A DNA stretch of 48,182 bases. It comes from Methanobacteriota archaeon. Its GTDB lineage: Archaea > JAADCQ01 > Methanopyri > Methanopyrales > Methanopyraceae. Both the position numbers and the translations under genes were made by a program. Of this stretch, positions 46,233-48,182 are shown one piece after another. The notes under the pieces were generated by a model that saw only the letters and a list, made by a program, of their open reading frames with translations, searched no databases and was not told where the DNA came from. The stretch spans positions 1 to 48,182 of the forward strand of contig JAMOPY010000021.1 of assembly GCA_027064305.1 (NCBI GenBank), read 5' to 3'. Every line of letters starts with the position of its first letter. The first letter of the stretch is position 1.

Positions 46233-47108
46233 CTACCCCTCATTCGGGGACTCGGCCTTGGATTTGGAGGATTCCGTGGTGTGTCCGATGAGGAATTCTA
46301 GCTTAGACATTAGAGACTTAGCGATTCTCTCGCATTTTTCGTCGACTTCTTCGGGGTCCGATTCGACGACGAACGCGATTAAGACGTCTTTATAGGGTTT
46401 TACCGCCAGGGTTTTCCCGGACTTGGTTCCGAGCTTCACCCACTCCAAATGAACCTCCATGTAGTCATCCAGGAGGTCGATGAGCCGGCTGATCTCGGCG
46501 GCGGCGCGGTCCGGCTCCCGGATGCCCTGGGAGTCCACCACGAGGCCCTGCCGGTCAGCGATCACGTACGGGACCTCGGTCTCCTCCTCGACCGGCGAGG
46601 GGACCTTGGCGGACTCCACGACCATGCTGAGGTCGCTGCGGAGCATGAACACGTCGGCGTCCGAGGGGGTGGTCTTGGTCTCGCAGATCGCCACGCTGCC
46701 GTTTACTTTGACGGCCAGGTAGTTCGAACCCTCCTCGGAGGACACGATGATCGTGTCGGCGTCCCGCGCCGTCTCGAACACCCGCTTGATCGCGTTGATG
46801 AGCTCGTGGTCGAAGGATCCGTCGCCCGACATTCCGATGGGCTTGCCTTGCTCGTCGATTACCGCCATCCACTCGAACCCGAAGTACTCGCGGAGCTCGT
46901 CCAGCGCCTTGGACATGTCCTTCCTGGCGGTTTCGACGAGCTTCTCCGGCTCCAGCTGCTTGGAGGCGATCTGCAGGGCCCGCTGGATCGCCTCCTCCCG
47001 GGCCTCCCTCGCGTACTCATCCTCGGGCTCCTCTACCCGCTCCTCCTCACCTCCCCTTTTGAACAGCCGCTTGAACTTGCCCACGATGCGGGCCACGGTC
47101 CTCAGCAC
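46233..47108 (-). CDS. Protein with two roadblock/LC7-like domains
   Basis: A 291-residue protein. It starts with a basic amphipathic segment ([16 protein letters not shown]) and an acidic helical linker. The first roadblock-like domain spans about residues 78-165 ([37 protein letters not shown]). A second diverged copy covers about residues 185-275 ([37 protein letters not shown]). Roadblock proteins bind or regulate small GTPases (MglA/MglB-type) or motor complexes. The 3' third (46261-46440) has AT-richer codons than its surroundings. It lies between MinD and a single-domain roadblock protein. The assignment rests on pattern reading, so it is moderate. Confidence 0.65.
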   Translation of the reverse strand: MLRTVARIVGKFKRLFKRGGEEERVEEPEDEYAREAREEAIQRALQIASKQLEPEKLVETARKDMSKALDELREYFGFEWMAVIDEQGKPIGMSGDGSFDHELINAIKRVFETARDADTIIVSSEEGSNYLAVKVNGSVAICETKTTPSDADVFMLRSDLSMVVESAKVPSPVEEETEVPYVIADRQGLVVDSQGIREPDRAAAEISRLIDLLDDYMEVHLEWVKLGTKSGKTLAVKPYKDVLIAFVVESDPEEVDEKCERIAKSLMSKLEFLIGHTTESSKSKAESPNEG

Positions 47109-47151
47109 CCTAAGACCTCCTGCGAGGGCTTTGGTGGGGGGAGGGGAACGG

Positions 47152-47538
47152 TTATAGCTGCTTGGCGATCTCCTCGGCCGCCTCCTGGGCCCGTAAGCGG
47201 ATTAATCCCAGGTTGGCGTCCGGGTCGGTGATGAGGACCAGCGTCGCCTCCTCGCTGACCGCGATGATCATCACCTTGCCCTCGGTGGACTCGATCAGCA
47301 TCTGCTCCAGGTCGCCCAGGTCCATCTCGTCCACGACTCGCTCGCCCGATCCGTACACCGTGGTGGCGATGGCACCGACCACCTCGGAGTCGATGTCCGG
47401 CGGCACGGCCTCCGCGATAATCAGACCGTCGCTGGAGACGACCAGGGACCCGTGCACCCCGTCCACGCGGTTCAGGTCGGCCAGCACCTTCTCGATCAAG
47501 CGAGGAACCCCCGGCCCTATGCTGAACTTAACGCTCAA
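47152..47538 (-). CDS. Roadblock/LC7-domain protein (MglB-like)
   Basis: A 128-residue single-domain roadblock/LC7 protein: RLIEKVLADLNRVDGVHGSLVVSSDG (N-terminal helix and first strand), LIIAEAVPPDIDSEVVGAI, and VMIIAVSEEATLVLITDPDANLGLIRL at the dimer strand. Such proteins form dimers that act as GTPase-activating or scaffold modules. The start is TTG 47538. It is the first gene of the minus-strand set with the tandem-domain protein and MinD, and is divergent from a membrane protein. No Ras-like GTPase is seen nearby. Confidence 0.88.
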   Translation of the reverse strand: MSVKFSIGPGVPRLIEKVLADLNRVDGVHGSLVVSSDGLIIAEAVPPDIDSEVVGAIATTVYGSGERVVDEMDLGDLEQMLIESTEGKVMIIAVSEEATLVLITDPDANLGLIRLRAQEAAEEIAKQL

Positions 47539-47576
47539 AAATAAGGCTTAATTGATTTGGGCCCGGGGGGACCGTC
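47539..47576. promoter_or_regulatory. AT-rich divergent promoter region
   Basis: The 38-bp gap is strikingly AT-rich for this window (AAAATAAGGCTTAATTGATTTGG). CTTAATTGATT can read as box A for the plus gene, giving a start close to the GTG at 47577. AATCAATTAAG on the opposite strand lies 8-20 bp before the roadblock start. Both transcripts would have little or no leader. Confidence 0.5.
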
Positions 47577-48182
47577 GTGGGTACCCTGACGGTAACGATT
47601 TCGGTCCTTTCGACGCTGCTGCTGGCGGTCATCGCCTATACGGTGGGGAGCGTGGGTCGAACGATCGGGTCCCGGGCCGTTGCTGTCGCGGGGCCGATCG
47701 CGCTGGGGATCGCGGCGGGCACGTTCCTCGTCGTGCCGGCGCTCACGGATCTCCCGGGTGTGGTCTCGGAGTTCTGGAGCGGTAAGCCGGTGCTGGCCAA
47801 GGTGACCGCGTCCCCGTCGGACCTGCCGAAGATGGCGAGGGAGCTGCGGCGTCTCGGCGCCAAGACGGTGGATCGTCGGGTGCGGTTGGAGCTGACGATG
47901 GGGGAGAAGGTGGACCCGGAGCGGCGGCGCTGGATCGAGCGGAAGGTGAGGATCGCGTTCCCGGGCATCGTCGAGGCGCGGTTCGTGGGGCCCGATAAGC
48001 TGGTGCTGGTCGTGGACACCTCCCGCGTTCGGCTGGAGGATGTGCCCAAGCTGGTCGACCGGGTGTCCTGGTGGATCACCTATACGAGCGGGTACGTGGT
48101 GGTCGGAGCCTCGTCGGTGCTGCAGGTGCGGGCGGGTCGGGGCGCGCTGGCCCGGGTGCAGGAGGAGTTCCGCGGTCTGGTC
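47577..48182 (+). CDS. Membrane-anchored protein, unknown (partial, runs off the right edge)
   Basis: 202 codons are present with no stop. Two hydrophobic segments near residues 5-23 (LTVTISVLSTLLLAVIAYTV) and 33-55 (AVAVAGPIALGIAAGTFLVV) are followed by a soluble, probably extracytoplasmic or cytosolic, domain. That domain has a strand-helix pattern (VLAKVTASPSDLPKMARELR, IVEARFVGPDKLVLVVDTSR, YVVVGASSVLQVRA). I do not recognise a family. The GTG at 47577 is the only good start. It is divergent from the roadblock/MinD genes and may share regulation with them. Confidence 0.65.
   Translation, partial: MGTLTVTISVLSTLLLAVIAYTVGSVGRTIGSRAVAVAGPIALGIAAGTFLVVPALTDLPGVVSEFWSGKPVLAKVTASPSDLPKMARELRRLGAKTVDRRVRLELTMGEKVDPERRRWIERKVRIAFPGIVEARFVGPDKLVLVVDTSRVRLEDVPKLVDRVSWWITYTSGYVVVGASSVLQVRAGRGALARVQEEFRGLV

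Overview
The window is a gene-dense, GC-rich stretch of a hyperthermophilic methanogen chromosome. It most resembles the Methanopyrus lineage (M. kandleri or a close relative). The supporting signs are the many GTG and TTG starts preceded by GGTGA-type ribosome sites, the Glu/Arg/Val-rich proteins, and methanogen or archaeal hallmark genes: Sep-tRNA:Cys-tRNA synthase, F420H2:NADP oxidoreductase, MptE of tetrahydromethanopterin synthesis, tetraether lipid synthase, CDP-archaeol synthase, archaeosine synthase, LSm, L37e and a tRNA-type MtaB. Species is inferred, not proven. No rRNA, convincing tRNA, CRISPR array, transposase or integrase was seen.

Layout. 1-6349 (+): end of purB, arcS, a PelF/PelG-like polysaccharide pair, mtaB and a small membrane protein. 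6351-7491 (-): a MobB fused to an Fe-S domain and an orphan gene, facing a metallo-beta-lactamase-fold enzyme and a V4R protein (7656-8915, +) across a palindromic TATA element. 8912-12971: argC (-) head to head with mptE (+), then sirtuin and tetraether synthase (-). 13000-18698 (+): one long run carS-pyrE-purD-argF-mdh-membrane glycosyltransferase, mostly joined by 1-23 bp overlaps. 18695-26100 (-): a nine-gene run from a zinc-finger protein down to an RlmI-like methyltransferase, including pdxT, two glutamate-synthase domains and queC. 26221-27210: about 1 kb with no intact gene, probably a relic region. 27211-28578 (-): gatA.

28606-33619 (+): two large secreted proteins with Gln-rich linkers, followed by purA. 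The C-termini of both secreted proteins overlap the next gene in another frame. 33598-36475 (-): UbiD-type decarboxylase, npdG and a TatD-like hydrolase, facing an HTH/coiled-coil regulator. 37077-39341 (-): a PP-loop ATPase, SepCysS and archease, facing hypC-hypD and a membrane protein. 41426-44860 (-): cobT, an M24 peptidase, a Toprim/coiled-coil protein, L37e and LSm, facing a PUA protein. 45424-48182: MinD, a tandem roadblock-like protein and a roadblock protein (-), facing a truncated membrane protein (+).

Functionally the window mixes purine, pyrimidine, arginine and glutamate synthesis (purB, purD, purA, pyrE, argC, argF, gltB domains), cofactors (mptE, pdxT, cobT, mobB, npdG), membrane lipids (tes and carS), RNA modification or decoding (arcS, mtaB, rlmI, queC, pscS, gatA) and hydrogenase maturation (hypC, hypD). 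The parts most worth a second look are the MinD-roadblock module, the two secreted proteins with overprinted tails, the PelFG pair, the relic region at 26.2-27.2 kb, and several symmetrical promoter or operator elements.
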